From Syntrophomonas sp. DTU018 (GTDB lineage Bacteria > Bacillota > Syntrophomonadia > Syntrophomonadales > Syntrophomonadaceae), in the NCBI GenBank assembly GCA_001513155.1, contig LFSR01000032.1:99347-163346 (forward strand): a stretch of 64,000 bases of DNA. The letters run 5' to 3'. The translations under genes were made by a program, and so were the position numbers. Shown here piece by piece: positions 24,962 through 34,697 of the stretch; positions within the stretch are counted from its first letter, which is position 1, and the number at the start of each line of letters is the position of its first letter. Under the pieces are notes generated by a model, which saw only the letters and a program-made list of their open reading frames with translations, did not search any database and had not been told where the DNA came from.

Positions 24962-26059
24962 ATGGATCGAACTGAGAAAGAAGCACTATGTGAAATCCAT
25001 GCCTTGTGTGGGGTTGGGGCTGCTACTTTATGGAAAGCTTTCCATGAGCGGGGCAGTTTTACTCAATTGTATCAAGCAAATGAGGCGGATTTATACGAAA
25101 TTCTGCCGCCGGAGGCAGTGAATGAATTGATCCAAAGGCGTCGCTCCCGGACATCCTGGGATTGTCTTGAAAGAATTGAAGCCCATGGCTTTCAGGTTGT
25201 TTCCGTATTAGATGACAACTATCCGGAATTATTGAGGACTATTCATAATCCGCCTTTTGTAATATACTGTGCAGGTAACTTGGAATTATGGAATAGCTTT
25301 TGTTTGGCCATAGTGGGTTCCAGAAATGCCACTCATTATGGGCGGACTACTGCCAGAAAACTAGGTGAAGAATTAGCGGCTTACGGGGTTGTAGTAGTGA
25401 GCGGCATGGCCCGAGGAATTGATGCCGAGGCTCATGTCGGGGCTCTTAATACCGGTACTACTATAGCAGTTCTCGGCAGCGGAATAAATGTGGTTTATCC
25501 CCGGGAAAATCAATCCCTGTATGAACGCATCCGAATGCAGGGACTAATAATCAGTGAATTTCCTATGGACTCACCGCCGGATTCCAAACACTTTCCTATG
25601 CGCAATCGTCTTATATCCGGTTTGAGCCGGGGAGTAATTGTGGTGGAAGCCAGGGAACGCAGCGGTGCCCTCATTACAGCTGATTTGGCTTTGGAACAGG
25701 GACGAGATGTTATGGCCGTACCCGGGCCCATAACCAGTAAAAACAGTGTGGGAACCAATCGCCTGATTCAGCAGGGAGCCAAACTTGTTATGGACGTTGA
25801 AGATATCATAAGCGAGTACCCTAACTTTAATTGGCAATTGGCTTCACCGCCGATTATGGTGGAAGGCATGTTGTTTGCAGAAGAGGACAGTGAAGAAGCT
25901 GAAATACTGCAGCTGATTGAAGTTGATGGAATTCATTTTGATGAACTGCTGCAGCGAACCAGCCTGGATCATGGAACCTTGAGTTCTTTGCTGCTAAAAC
26001 TGGAGCTAAAGGGGATAGTGACGTCAACCCCGGGTAATTACTATGTTAGGATACGTTAG
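24962..26059 (+). CDS. dprA: DNA-processing protein DprA (Smf)
   Basis: DprA binds single-stranded DNA and loads RecA during uptake of transforming DNA. The 365-residue product has an N-terminal helical region that may be a helix-hairpin-helix remnant, a Rossmann-fold core with VGSRNATHYG near residue 118, GMARGIDAEAH near residue 148, SGINVVYP near residue 175 and EARERSGALITAD near residue 225, and a C-terminal winged helix (residues about 300-365). A GGGGAG site precedes the ATG. As in B. subtilis it is followed by topA, 50 bases away. Confidence 0.95.
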   Translation: MDRTEKEALCEIHALCGVGAATLWKAFHERGSFTQLYQANEADLYEILPPEAVNELIQRRRSRTSWDCLERIEAHGFQVVSVLDDNYPELLRTIHNPPFVIYCAGNLELWNSFCLAIVGSRNATHYGRTTARKLGEELAAYGVVVVSGMARGIDAEAHVGALNTGTTIAVLGSGINVVYPRENQSLYERIRMQGLIISEFPMDSPPDSKHFPMRNRLISGLSRGVIVVEARERSGALITADLALEQGRDVMAVPGPITSKNSVGTNRLIQQGAKLVMDVEDIISEYPNFNWQLASPPIMVEGMLFAEEDSEEAEILQLIEVDGIHFDELLQRTSLDHGTLSSLLLKLELKGIVTSTPGNYYVRIR

Positions 26060-26109
26060 ATGATCCTTGGCACATAGAACACGATAATATTCATGGAGAG
26101 GTGATCTGT

Positions 26110-28188
26110 TTGGCAGATACGACTCTGGTGATTGTTGAGTCAGCAGCCAAAGCAAAAACTCTGAGCAAATTCCTGGGCAAAGGGTACCGGGTAAAGGCAT
26201 CCATAGGACATATTAAAGACTTACCCAAGAGTAAACTGGGCATTGATATAGATAATGACTTTGAACCCCAGTATATTACTATCCGCGGGAAAGGGGATTT
26301 ACTTAAGGAAATCAAGGATGAATCCCAGAGAGCGGAGCAGGTGCTGTTAGCCACTGACCCAGACCGGGAAGGGGAAGCTATTGCCTGGCATCTGCAAAAT
26401 GCCATGCGTATTCCTGCTGATGCCAAATGCCGGGTTGAGTTTAATGAAATTACCAAAGAAGCCGTGAAAAAAGCTATCAAGAAACCACGGCCCATTGACC
26501 TCAATCGGGTTAATGCCCAGCAGGCCAGAAGAGTATTGGATAGATTGGTAGGATACAATCTAAGTCCCTTGCTGTGGAGCAAGGTACGCAAAGGACTAAG
26601 TGCCGGCCGGGTTCAGTCGGTAGTTGTTAGGCTGATATGTGAACGGGAGCAGGAGATACAGAATTTTGTTCCTGAAGAATACTGGACTATCGAAGCAATT
26701 CTGCAAACCAAGGACAAGGAAAGCTTGAATTGCAAGCTGGTCAGTTATCGCGGCGAAAAAATCAGCATTCCCAATGAAGCAGAGAAAAACCGCATTGCTG
26801 ATGATCTAGCCAAACAAGATTTTATAGTTATTGAAATAGAAAAGAAAGAAAAGCGCAAAAGACCATTGGCGCCCTTTATAACCAGCACCTTGCAGCAGGA
26901 AAGCTCCAAACAATTGAATTTTTACAGCCAGCGTACCATGAGGGTGGCTCAGGAACTGTATGAGGGTCTGGAACTGGGAAAAGAGGGTACAGTAGGTTTG
27001 ATCACTTATTTAAGAACTGACTCTACCCGTGTTTCCAGCGTAGCCCAGCAGGAAGCTCTGGCCTTTATTACTGAACACTATGGTCCGGAGTATGCGCCCT
27101 CTGAACCAAATCAATATAAAAGCCGCAAATCAGCTCAGGATGCTCATGAAGCTATACGCCCCACTTCCGTGTATCGTACTCCTGAGTCGGTAAAACCTTA
27201 CCTCACCCGGGATCAATACCGCCTCTACAAGCTGATATGGGAGCGTTTCGTAAGCAGTCAAATGACTCCGGCGGTGTATGATACTATTTCCGTGGATATA
27301 AAAGCAGGTGATTACCTGTTTCGCGCTTCATCCTCCCAATTGAAATTTGCCGGATACAAAAAAGTGTACAATGATCAGGAAGAAGAGGAAGGGAAAAGCT
27401 ATATTCCGCCCCTGGAAATAAACGAAAAACTGAACCTGGAAAGCTTACAGGCGGAACAGCATTTCACCCAGCCGCCGCCCCGCTTTACCGAAGCCAGTTT
27501 GGTAAAACTCCTGGAGGAGAAGAATATTGGCCGGCCCAGTACCTATGCGCCGATAATCGATACTATTTTGAAACGGCGCTATGTGGAGCGGCAGAACAAG
27601 CAGTTTGTTCCTACCGAACTGGGTTTCATCGTAGTTGACCTGCTCAAGGAAAATTTCAATAATATTATGGAAGTTGAGTTTACCGCCAAAATGGAAGAAG
27701 AATTGGATCTTATAGAAGAAGGACAATTGGAATGGCGCCAGGTAATCCGGGACTTTTACCAGCCCTTTGCCGAAGATTTGAAAAGAGCCCAGCAGCGTAT
27801 CGAGAAAGTGGAAATAAAAGATGAAGAAGCCGGCAAGGATTGCCCCGAATGTGGGCGTCCTCTGCTGATAAAATACGGTCGTTTCGGCAAGTTTTTAGCT
27901 TGCTCGGGTTTCCCCGAATGCCGGCACACCGAATCGGTCAACGAAGATGCTGGGGTTAAATGTCCTTTCTGCGGCGGCAATATCTTGGTATTGAAAACCA
28001 AAAAAGGACGCAAGTTTTACGGATGCAGCAATTATCCCAACTGTAATTTCCGTTCCTGGAACAAGCCTACCGGTGCGAAGTGCCCTCAGTGCGGTGATGC
28101 TATGGTTGAGAAAAGTGATCGTAACCATGGTACTCATATAATTTGTCAAAATAATAATTGCAAGCATCGTCAGGAAGTGAAAGCATAA
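26110..28188 (+). CDS. topA: DNA topoisomerase I TopA
   Basis: TopA relaxes negative supercoils by single-strand passage. The Toprim domain covers about residues 1-115 (VIVESAAKAKT, DPDREGEAIAWHL), the active-site tyrosine is in LITYLRTDST at residue 300, and three C-terminal four-cysteine zinc ribbons start with CPECGRP, CPFCGGN and CPQCGDA. Start TTG 26110 is chosen because it gives the family start MADTTLVIVES and is 7 bases after GAGAGGTG; a GTG at 26101 lies within this ribosome site. The 692-residue length is typical. Confidence 0.97.
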   Translation: MADTTLVIVESAAKAKTLSKFLGKGYRVKASIGHIKDLPKSKLGIDIDNDFEPQYITIRGKGDLLKEIKDESQRAEQVLLATDPDREGEAIAWHLQNAMRIPADAKCRVEFNEITKEAVKKAIKKPRPIDLNRVNAQQARRVLDRLVGYNLSPLLWSKVRKGLSAGRVQSVVVRLICEREQEIQNFVPEEYWTIEAILQTKDKESLNCKLVSYRGEKISIPNEAEKNRIADDLAKQDFIVIEIEKKEKRKRPLAPFITSTLQQESSKQLNFYSQRTMRVAQELYEGLELGKEGTVGLITYLRTDSTRVSSVAQQEALAFITEHYGPEYAPSEPNQYKSRKSAQDAHEAIRPTSVYRTPESVKPYLTRDQYRLYKLIWERFVSSQMTPAVYDTISVDIKAGDYLFRASSSQLKFAGYKKVYNDQEEEEGKSYIPPLEINEKLNLESLQAEQHFTQPPPRFTEASLVKLLEEKNIGRPSTYAPIIDTILKRRYVERQNKQFVPTELGFIVVDLLKENFNNIMEVEFTAKMEEELDLIEEGQLEWRQVIRDFYQPFAEDLKRAQQRIEKVEIKDEEAGKDCPECGRPLLIKYGRFGKFLACSGFPECRHTESVNEDAGVKCPFCGGNILVLKTKKGRKFYGCSNYPNCNFRSWNKPTGAKCPQCGDAMVEKSDRNHGTHIICQNNNCKHRQEVKA

Positions 28189-29499
28189 TTGGCAGCCGTG
28201 CATGTTATTGGAGGCGGTTTGGCTGGATGCGAAGCTGCCTATTACATTGCCAACCAGGGGATTGATGTCAAGCTGTGGGAGATGCGGCCCATTAAGAATA
28301 CTCCCGTCCATCGAACCCCTTATCTGGCTGAATTGGTCTGCAGCAACTCCCTTAAATCAGATCAGAAAGATACCGCCCAGGGATTGCTGAAAAGGGAGAT
28401 GAGAATCCTGGGTTCTCTGCTGTTGCAATGTGCTGAAGAAACCAGGGTTCCGGCTGGCAGTGCCCTGGCTGTAGATAGGGATTTGTTTGCTCAAAAAGTT
28501 ACCAGTGTTATTGAAGGTCACCAGCGCATTGAAATCATCCGTCGGGAAGCAGACAGCATCCCCGAAGACCAGTTGGTGGTAATAGCTACCGGACCCCTTA
28601 CTTCCGGAAAGCTGTGGCAGTGTTTGCAGAGTATAACTGGAGAGGAAAACCTGTATTTCTATGATGCAGTTGCTCCCAGCGTAACGGCCGAAAGCCTGGA
28701 TATGACTAAAGTATTTCGAGCCTCCCGTTACGGTAAGGGGGGCGACGATTATCTCAATTGCCCCTTGACCAAGGAAGAATACGAAAAGTTTTATCATGCT
28801 TTGGTGGAGGCAGATGTGGCCGAGGGGCACAGTGTGGACCAGGGCTTGTTTTTTAGTGGCTGCATGCCGGTAGAAGTAATGGCCCGACGGGGAATAGATA
28901 CCTTGCGATATGGTCCCATGCGTCCGGTGGGGCTTAAGAACCCTCACGACAACTCCCGGCCTTACGCGGTGGTTCAGCTGCGCCAGGAAGACCGGGAGGG
29001 AAGAATCTACGGTCTGGTAGGGTTCCAGACTCGTCTCAAATGGGGTGAACAGGACAGGATATTCCGGATGATTCCGGGTCTGGAAAAGGCGGAATTTGTG
29101 CGTTACGGAGTAATGCATCGCAACACTTACATTAACAGTCCGGAATTACTGCATCCCACCCTGCAGCTAAGAAGCAATCCCTGCATACTCTTTGCCGGTC
29201 AGATAACCGGGGTGGAGGGCTACATGGAATCAGCTGCTACCGGTATTATCGCCGGAGTTAATGCCAGCCGCCTGTTTAAGGGGCAGGAACCGATTATACC
29301 AGGTGAATATACCATGATAGGTTCCCTGCTGAGGTTTATTGCCACCGCCAACCGGACTAACTTTCAGCCTATCAACGCTAGTTTTGGTCTATTGCCTGAG
29401 CTGGTACCCGGGGTTAAAGATCGCAAAATGCGCTATCAGCTCTATGTAGAACGTGCTTTGCAACAGGCGCGGGAATTTTCAGAATTGTTGCTTGTATAG
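28189..29499 (+). CDS. trmFO: Folate-dependent tRNA (uracil-54-C5)-methyltransferase TrmFO
   Basis: TrmFO makes ribothymidine-54 in tRNA using methylenetetrahydrofolate and FADH2, unlike the SAM-dependent TrmA. The FAD-binding loop VIGGGLAGCEAA is at the N-terminus; EMRP near residue 32, LVCSNSLKSD near residue 48, FSGCMPVE near residue 222 and GQITGVEGYMESAATG near residue 335 are family signatures with the conserved cysteines. The start codon is TTG, directly after the topA stop codon, with AGGAAGTGA upstream inside topA, suggesting translational coupling. Confidence 0.96.
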   Translation: MAAVHVIGGGLAGCEAAYYIANQGIDVKLWEMRPIKNTPVHRTPYLAELVCSNSLKSDQKDTAQGLLKREMRILGSLLLQCAEETRVPAGSALAVDRDLFAQKVTSVIEGHQRIEIIRREADSIPEDQLVVIATGPLTSGKLWQCLQSITGEENLYFYDAVAPSVTAESLDMTKVFRASRYGKGGDDYLNCPLTKEEYEKFYHALVEADVAEGHSVDQGLFFSGCMPVEVMARRGIDTLRYGPMRPVGLKNPHDNSRPYAVVQLRQEDREGRIYGLVGFQTRLKWGEQDRIFRMIPGLEKAEFVRYGVMHRNTYINSPELLHPTLQLRSNPCILFAGQITGVEGYMESAATGIIAGVNASRLFKGQEPIIPGEYTMIGSLLRFIATANRTNFQPINASFGLLPELVPGVKDRKMRYQLYVERALQQAREFSELLLV

Positions 29500-29559
29500 T
29501 TGTAATTTTGACAGGCATATGCTAGCATGGGCTTTAGAGGAAAAGACAGAGGCGATGAT

Positions 29560-30462
29560 ATGCTGGTTAAGCATATAGAGGGTTTTCTCGACTATCTTCG
29601 CGTGGAGAAAAATGCATCTGCATTAACATTAGTCAGTTATCGAACCGATTTAACACAATTATTTTCATTTTTAGCCGACAAGTATTCCATTCCCCACGAT
29701 AACGTTTCCGCTGATTTTTTAAATCACAAATCTGTGCGTGAATATCTGATTAATATGCAGGAGCAGGGCATGAGCCGCTCTACTATGGCCAGAAAGCTAG
29801 CTGCCCTGCGTTCCTTTGTTCGTTACCTGTGCAGGGAGAACATCCTGCAGAATAACCCTATAGCGGCAGTTTCTACTCCCAAACAGGACAAGCGGCTGCC
29901 GAAATTTCTCTACCCTTTAGAAATACAATTGCTTCTGGATGCCCCGGATGTTTCCAAACCTTTAGGACTACGGGATAAAGCAATTTTGGAGACCCTTTAT
30001 GCCGCAGGATTAAGAGTTAGTGAATTGGTGGGCTTGAACGTAAACAATCTTTATTTTGACGAGGAAATGATTAAAGTATTCGGCAAAGGAAGCAAAGAAC
30101 GCATAATTCCCTTGGGCAGCCAAGCTATAAGCAGCTTGAAGGAATACCTGGACAAGGGGCGGCCTTACTTGCAAAAAAGCTCGACCGATATTTTGTTTTT
30201 AAATAAATTTGGTACACGGCTTTCGGAAAGAAGCGTACGTAATATCATAAACAAATATGTGAAGGAAGTTGCCCTTAATCAAAAAGTTAGTCCCCATACC
30301 TTAAGACATTCCTTTGCTACCCATTTATTGAATGCCGGGGCTGATTTGCGTTCGGTGCAGGAACTGTTAGGACATGTAAAGCTGTCTACCACCCAGATAT
30401 ATACCCATATTACTACGGAAAATATCCAGCAGGTTTACCACGAAACCCATCCGCGGAGGTAA
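29560..30462 (+). CDS. xerC: Tyrosine recombinase XerC (CodV-like)
   Basis: A site-specific recombinase that resolves chromosome dimers at dif with a partner of the XerD type. The N-terminal SAM-like core-binding domain covers residues 1-90. The catalytic domain shows the Arg in GLRVSEL, the [11 protein letters not shown] box, LLGH and the nucleophilic Tyr in [11 protein letters not shown] 29560 has AGAGGCG nearby and gives 300 residues; an ATG at 29527 would add eleven residues without conservation. The gene is followed directly by hslV, whose ribosome site overlaps its end. Confidence 0.92.
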   Translation: MLVKHIEGFLDYLRVEKNASALTLVSYRTDLTQLFSFLADKYSIPHDNVSADFLNHKSVREYLINMQEQGMSRSTMARKLAALRSFVRYLCRENILQNNPIAAVSTPKQDKRLPKFLYPLEIQLLLDAPDVSKPLGLRDKAILETLYAAGLRVSELVGLNVNNLYFDEEMIKVFGKGSKERIIPLGSQAISSLKEYLDKGRPYLQKSSTDILFLNKFGTRLSERSVRNIINKYVKEVALNQKVSPHTLRHSFATHLLNAGADLRSVQELLGHVKLSTTQIYTHITTENIQQVYHETHPRR

Positions 30463-30467
30463 TGCAT

Positions 30468-31004
30468 ATGTTTCAAGCAACCACCATCGTAGCCGTGCGT
30501 AAAGGCAATCAAACTGCCATAGGCGGAGACGGACAGGTTACCATGGGTCAAAACACTGTGGTAAAGCATCATGCCAATAAGATTAAAAAGCTTTATGACG
30601 GGAATGTGGTGGTGGGATTTGCGGGAGCAGTTGCTGATGCCTTTACTTTGTTTGCCAAGTTTGAAGAGAAGCTGAAGCAGGCTAATGGTAATTTAACTAA
30701 GGCGGCAGTGGAAGTAGCCCGGGAATGGAGGACCGACCGGGTGCTGAGACGTCTGGAAGCCCTGCTGTTAGTAGCAGATCGGGAAAAAATGTTCATTATC
30801 TCCGGTACCGGTGAAGTAATCGAACCTGATGATGGCATAGCCGCTATTGGTTCTGGGGGATCTTACGCACTTGCCGCAGCCAGAGCCCTAGCCCGTCATA
30901 CCCAAATGAATGCTGAAGAGATTGTGCGTGAAGCCCTTATGATTGCTTCGGAAATTTGTGTTTACACCAATAACGAGATAACAGTACAAACAATTGATCA
31001 TTAG
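30468..31004 (+). CDS. hslV: ATP-dependent protease peptidase subunit HslV (ClpQ/CodW)
   Basis: HslV is a proteasome-like dodecameric peptidase that works with the HslU unfoldase. The 178-residue product starts [14 protein letters not shown] and has GGDGQVT near residue 21, [13 protein letters not shown] and [20 protein letters not shown]. The catalytic Thr of the TTI motif follows four residues, so a short propeptide must be removed, as in several other HslV proteins. ATG 30468 is preferred: it has GGAGG 8 bases ahead, while an ATG at 30462 is too close to that site. hslU begins 18 bases downstream. Confidence 0.96.
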   Translation: MFQATTIVAVRKGNQTAIGGDGQVTMGQNTVVKHHANKIKKLYDGNVVVGFAGAVADAFTLFAKFEEKLKQANGNLTKAAVEVAREWRTDRVLRRLEALLLVADREKMFIISGTGEVIEPDDGIAAIGSGGSYALAAARALARHTQMNAEEIVREALMIASEICVYTNNEITVQTIDH

Positions 31005-31021
31005 AAGAAAGGAAGACAAGT

Positions 31022-32428
31022 GTGCAGTCTTTTAATATGACGCCCCGGGAAATAGTGGAAGAATTGGACAAGTATATTGTTGGTCAGCAAGCCGCTAAAA
31101 AAGCTGTTGCCATTGCCTTGCGCAACCGCTATCGCCGCAAGATGCTGCCGGAGGACTTAAGAGATGAGGTCTATCCTAAGAATATAATTATGATCGGTTC
31201 AACAGGAGTCGGCAAAACAGAGATTGCCAGGCGCTTAGCCCGTCTGGTGAAGGCTCCTTTCATCAAAGTAGAAGCCACTAAATTTACGGAAGTTGGTTAT
31301 GTTGGCCGCGATGTAGATTCTATGGTAAGGGATCTGGTAGAAACTTCTATCCGTATGGTGAAAAGCGAAAAATATGAGGAGGTGGAAGACAAAGCTAGAC
31401 AATTAGCTGAGGAACGTATTGTTGACTGCATACTCCCGTTGCCTAGAAAGAAAAGCCGTGCCCCCAAAAGCCCCTTCGATTTCTTTCTGGGAGGAGTAAG
31501 CGACTCCAATGACCAGGAAGATAACTTTGACGCCCGTGTGCGGGATGCTGAGCAAAAGCGGGAGATTGTACGTCAAAAGTTAGCCCGTATGGAGCTGGAA
31601 GATGAAATTATCGAAATCGAAGTTGAGGAAAACAATATTTCCTTTATGGAGGTTTTTTCCGGCTCCGGAGTAGAAGAAATGGGGATTAACCTGCAGGACA
31701 TGTTAGGCAACCTAATCCCCAAAAAACGTAAGAAACGGCGGGTTACCGTAGAAGAAGCCAGAAAAATATTTACCCAGGAAGAAGCGCAGCGTTTGATGGA
31801 CATGGACGAAGTATATCGTGAAGCTATCAGGAGAGCGGAACAGGACGGCATTATATTTCTCGACGAAATTGACAAAATTGCCGCCAAAGATAGCGGGTAT
31901 GGACCTGATGTTTCTCGTGGGGGAGTACAGAGAGATATACTTCCTATTGTCGAAGGTTGTACAGTAGTTACCAAATATGGACCGGTTAAAACGGACCATA
32001 TACTCTTTATCGCTGCAGGTGCCTTTCATGTGAGCAAACCTTCAGATCTAATTCCTGAACTGCAAGGGCGTTTCCCAATTCGCGTGGAGTTGGAAAGCCT
32101 TACTCGTGAAGATTTGCGGCGTATTTTTACGGAACCCCACAATTCCCTAGTCAAACAATATGTTGCTCTTTTAGAGACGGAAAAGGTACACATCCATTTT
32201 ACGGAGGAAGCTATTGATTATATTGCGGATATTGCTTTTGAGGTAAACGCCAAAACGGAGAATATAGGCGCCCGAAGGCTTTATACCGTAATAGAAAAAG
32301 TACTGGAGGATTTACTGTTCGATGCTCCTCAATATGCAGGTCAGACCATTGAAATAGACAAAGCCTACGTAGCCGAGCGTCTGGAGAAGATCGTTGAGGA
32401 CGAGGATCTTAGCAGATACATCTTGTAG
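31022..32428 (+). CDS. hslU: ATP-dependent protease ATPase subunit HslU (ClpY)
   Basis: HslU is an AAA+ unfoldase that feeds HslV. The 468-residue product has Walker A GSTGVGKT at about residues 59-66, an inserted intermediate domain (about 110-240) rich in charge, Walker [11 protein letters not shown] near residue 280, the sensor region [14 protein letters not shown], and the C-terminal tail ending RYIL that inserts into HslV. The gene starts with GTG after AAAGGAAG. It is followed directly by codY, whose ribosome site covers the hslU stop codon. Confidence 0.97.
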   Translation: MQSFNMTPREIVEELDKYIVGQQAAKKAVAIALRNRYRRKMLPEDLRDEVYPKNIIMIGSTGVGKTEIARRLARLVKAPFIKVEATKFTEVGYVGRDVDSMVRDLVETSIRMVKSEKYEEVEDKARQLAEERIVDCILPLPRKKSRAPKSPFDFFLGGVSDSNDQEDNFDARVRDAEQKREIVRQKLARMELEDEIIEIEVEENNISFMEVFSGSGVEEMGINLQDMLGNLIPKKRKKRRVTVEEARKIFTQEEAQRLMDMDEVYREAIRRAEQDGIIFLDEIDKIAAKDSGYGPDVSRGGVQRDILPIVEGCTVVTKYGPVKTDHILFIAAGAFHVSKPSDLIPELQGRFPIRVELESLTREDLRRIFTEPHNSLVKQYVALLETEKVHIHFTEEAIDYIADIAFEVNAKTENIGARRLYTVIEKVLEDLLFDAPQYAGQTIEIDKAYVAERLEKIVEDEDLSRYIL

Positions 32429-32441
32429 GAGGTTTATCCAA

Positions 32442-33227
32442 GTGGCAAAAACATTGTTAGAAAAATCAAGAGCCATTAATAAAATCTTGCAAAAAATAGG
32501 CGGCAATCCGGTAGACTTTTTTGAAATGGCTGATGTATTGGCTAGCAACCTGGAATGTAGCGTATTTATAGTGGGGCGCCGGGGAGGAATCGCTGGATAT
32601 TCCTTTCATGAAGGGGCTACCTGTCAAGAAATTGAACATTTGATAAGCCATGCGGAACGTTTCCCCGAAAGTTTTAACCAGGAGTTATTGAACCTGCATG
32701 AAACCAAAACCAATTTGGTTCTGGAAGAAGGACGTCGCTGTATATTTAATCCTAACAATGTGACTTGTGACTGTTCCAAGCGCATCTGGTCCATTACTCC
32801 CGTTTTCGGGGGGGCACGGCGCATAGGGACTCTGATCATGATGCGCGAAAATCATGAATTCAGTGATGAGGATATAGTTCTGGCTGAGTACGGAGCCATT
32901 GTAGTAGCCAATGAGATAATGCGTATGCGGACGGAGCGGATTGAGGAAGAGGCTCGCAAGAAGGCCTCTGTACAAATTGCCTTGGCTACCCTGTCCTATT
33001 CGGAAAGAGAAGCCATTGAGCATATCATGGATGAATTAAACAGCCGGGAAGGGTTGCTGGTAGCTAGCCGGATTGCTGATAAGGTGGGAATTACCCGTTC
33101 GGTGATTGTCAGTGCGTTGCGAAAATTTGAAAGTGCTGGGGTTATTGAATCCCGCTCCCTGGGAATGAAGGGTACCTATATTAAAGTGCTGAATGATTAC
33201 CTGTTTGACGAACTAAAACGTCACTAG
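32442..33227 (+). CDS. codY: GTP- and branched-chain amino acid-sensing repressor CodY
   Basis: CodY represses genes for adaptation, nitrogen use and often motility when nutrients are plentiful. The 261-residue product has an N-terminal GAF domain (about 1-150), a linker helix (ILAEYG-like VLAEYGAIVVANEI) and a C-terminal winged helix (about 200-250) with the invariant ASRIADKVGITRSVIVSALR and SRSLGMKGTYIKVLN. GTG 32442 is placed 9 bases after AGGAGG and gives the family start; the longer frame from 32394 overlaps hslU. Unusual cysteines (Cys100, Cys109, Cys111) occur in the GAF domain just ahead of TPVFGGARRIGT. A terminator follows. Confidence 0.95.
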   Translation: MAKTLLEKSRAINKILQKIGGNPVDFFEMADVLASNLECSVFIVGRRGGIAGYSFHEGATCQEIEHLISHAERFPESFNQELLNLHETKTNLVLEEGRRCIFNPNNVTCDCSKRIWSITPVFGGARRIGTLIMMRENHEFSDEDIVLAEYGAIVVANEIMRMRTERIEEEARKKASVQIALATLSYSEREAIEHIMDELNSREGLLVASRIADKVGITRSVIVSALRKFESAGVIESRSLGMKGTYIKVLNDYLFDELKRH

Positions 33228-33256
33228 ATTTCTTTGTCGTCGGAGAACAACTCTGC

Positions 33257-33298
33257 AACTGTCCCCAATCCGAAAAGGGATTGAGGGACAGTTTTTTT
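33257..33298 (+). terminator. Strong terminator after codY
   Basis: AACTGTCCC-AATCC pairs with GGATT-GGGACAGTT (one or two bulged bases) around a GAAAAG loop, followed by a run of seven T. It separates the codY unit from the flagellar operon. The following stretch to 33478 must hold the flagellar promoter but I could not identify convincing elements. Confidence 0.92.
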
Positions 33299-33478
33299 GT
33301 CCATAATAATGGCCATTTACTGGGACTCGAGCAACTGTGCTCTGTTTAATTTTCCCGATGGTCCTGTATTATTACGCAATTCATTTGTTTCAGGAGATTT
33401 AGGTCTTTTTCACTAATATTATTTAATTAGAAGGAATTTCTATTAAAAAAGTCGAACAGTGGGCATGAGGTGATGGGC

Positions 33479-33895
33479 ATGTTTGACAAGATATTGCAAT
33501 CTCCAACCCACCAACTGCTCTCCTATGCTATGGATGGGGCAGCACTTCGCAATAGAGTAATAGCTGACAATATCGCCAATGTGGATACGCCAAATTTCAA
33601 AAGAAGTGAAGTCTTATTTGAAGATCAGCTGCGACAGCTTTTGCAGGAACCCCGTAAAACCACTCCATTAAAAGTAACCAATCCCAGGCACATTCAAGTC
33701 GCGAGAAAACCTGCCAGCTTCAGCCCTGAGATTTATCAGGTTGATGATTTGAGCTATCGCAACGACAAGAATAATGTAGATATTGATACGGAAATAGCTA
33801 AAATGTCTAAAAACAGTATTTATTATGATGCTTTGAGCACCAGTCTTACTCAAGAGATTCGGTTGCTGAGATTGGCAATTACGGGGAGGAGTTAA
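33479..33895 (+). CDS. flgB: Flagellar proximal rod protein FlgB
   Basis: FlgB is the rod subunit closest to the MS ring. The 138-residue product has the rod/hook N-terminal motif ALRNRVIADNIANVDTPNFKRSEV near residue 20 (axial protein ANNLAN-type motif) and a helical C-terminus. ATG 33479 has GAGGTG 6 bases ahead, so it is preferred to the GTG at 33470 and ATG at 33473, which overlap that site. It is the first gene of the fla/che operon, with flgC 2 bases downstream. Confidence 0.95.
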   Translation: MFDKILQSPTHQLLSYAMDGAALRNRVIADNIANVDTPNFKRSEVLFEDQLRQLLQEPRKTTPLKVTNPRHIQVARKPASFSPEIYQVDDLSYRNDKNNVDIDTEIAKMSKNSIYYDALSTSLTQEIRLLRLAITGRS

Positions 33896-33897
33896 TT

Positions 33898-34356
33898 ATG
33901 CCTTTTCTGTCCAGTTTAGATATTAGTGCATCTGGCCTTACAGCTCAGCGTCTGCGTATGGATACTATTGCCAACAATATGGCCAATGCCGAGACAACTC
34001 GCAACAGTACTGGTACCGGACCATATCGCCGGCAAGTGGTGGTATTTGAAGCGCGCTCAGCCCAGCCATCTTCCAGGTTTAAGGGAATTATGCAGGAAAA
34101 GCTTTCCCAGCAAGCAGGCCTGGGAGTAAGGGTGAAGGAGATCAGGGAGGTAAGTGAAGCGGAGTCTCCTTTTCGCAGAGTTTATGACCCTTCACATCCT
34201 GATGCAGACCAACAAGGTTATGTCAATTATCCTAATGTAAATATTGTTGAAGAAATGATAAATATGATTTCGGCTACTCGTGCTTATGAAGCAAATGCCA
34301 AGGTAATTGAAGCAACAAAATCTATGGCCGCAAGAGCTTTGGAAATTGGACGTTAG
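33898..34356 (+). CDS. flgC: Flagellar rod protein FlgC
   Basis: A rod component of 152 residues. The N-terminus SLDISASGLTAQRLRMDTIANNMANAETT is the axial-protein motif, and the C-terminal helix has NVNIVEEMINMISATRAYEANAKVI, a hallmark of FlgC. GGGGAGG precedes the ATG. It is exported through the flagellar type III apparatus without a cleaved signal peptide. Confidence 0.96.
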   Translation: MPFLSSLDISASGLTAQRLRMDTIANNMANAETTRNSTGTGPYRRQVVVFEARSAQPSSRFKGIMQEKLSQQAGLGVRVKEIREVSEAESPFRRVYDPSHPDADQQGYVNYPNVNIVEEMINMISATRAYEANAKVIEATKSMAARALEIGR

Positions 34357-34368
34357 GGAGGGCGTTAA

Positions 34369-34662
34369 ATGCGATTGGAACTGTTGGGTACCAGTATTAC
34401 CCCAAGACACCTGGCAGAGCCTAACGAAAACCAGGTTACTTCAGACAGCTTTTTAACCTATTTGAACAACGCTTTGAAAAGTGTTGATCAATTACAGAAA
34501 GAAGCCTCAAAAAGCGCCCAAAAATTGGCCTTGGGTGACGAAGAATATCTGCATAATACAATTTTAGCCTATGAGAGAGCCAACTTAGCTCTTCAACTTA
34601 CTTTGGAAATACGCAATAAACTTGTCGAAGCCTACCAGGAAATAATGCGCATCCAAATGTAG
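34369..34662 (+). CDS. fliE: Flagellar hook-basal body adaptor FliE
   Basis: FliE links the MS ring and rod. The 97-residue product is small and helical and matches the family through FLTYLNNALKSVDQLQ near residue 30, ALGDEEYLHNTILAYERANLALQLTLEIRNKLVEAY near the C-terminus and the ending EIMRIQM. A GGAGGGCG site precedes the ATG. It stands between flgC and fliF as in B. subtilis. Confidence 0.95.
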   Translation: MRLELLGTSITPRHLAEPNENQVTSDSFLTYLNNALKSVDQLQKEASKSAQKLALGDEEYLHNTILAYERANLALQLTLEIRNKLVEAYQEIMRIQM

Positions 34663-34697
34663 TTTTTAATATTGAAAAGTGTTGAGGAGTATGTTGG

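Noticed and set aside
28357..29118. Long minus-strand open frame of 253 codons within trmFO
   Set aside because: It is an antisense shadow of a well conserved gene and shows no domain or ribosome site.
33345..33445. CodY box or sigma-D promoter ahead of flgB
   Set aside because: AATTTTC is only half of the CodY box and the best 15-base match is about 9 of 15; CCCGAT lacks TAAA at the needed distance.
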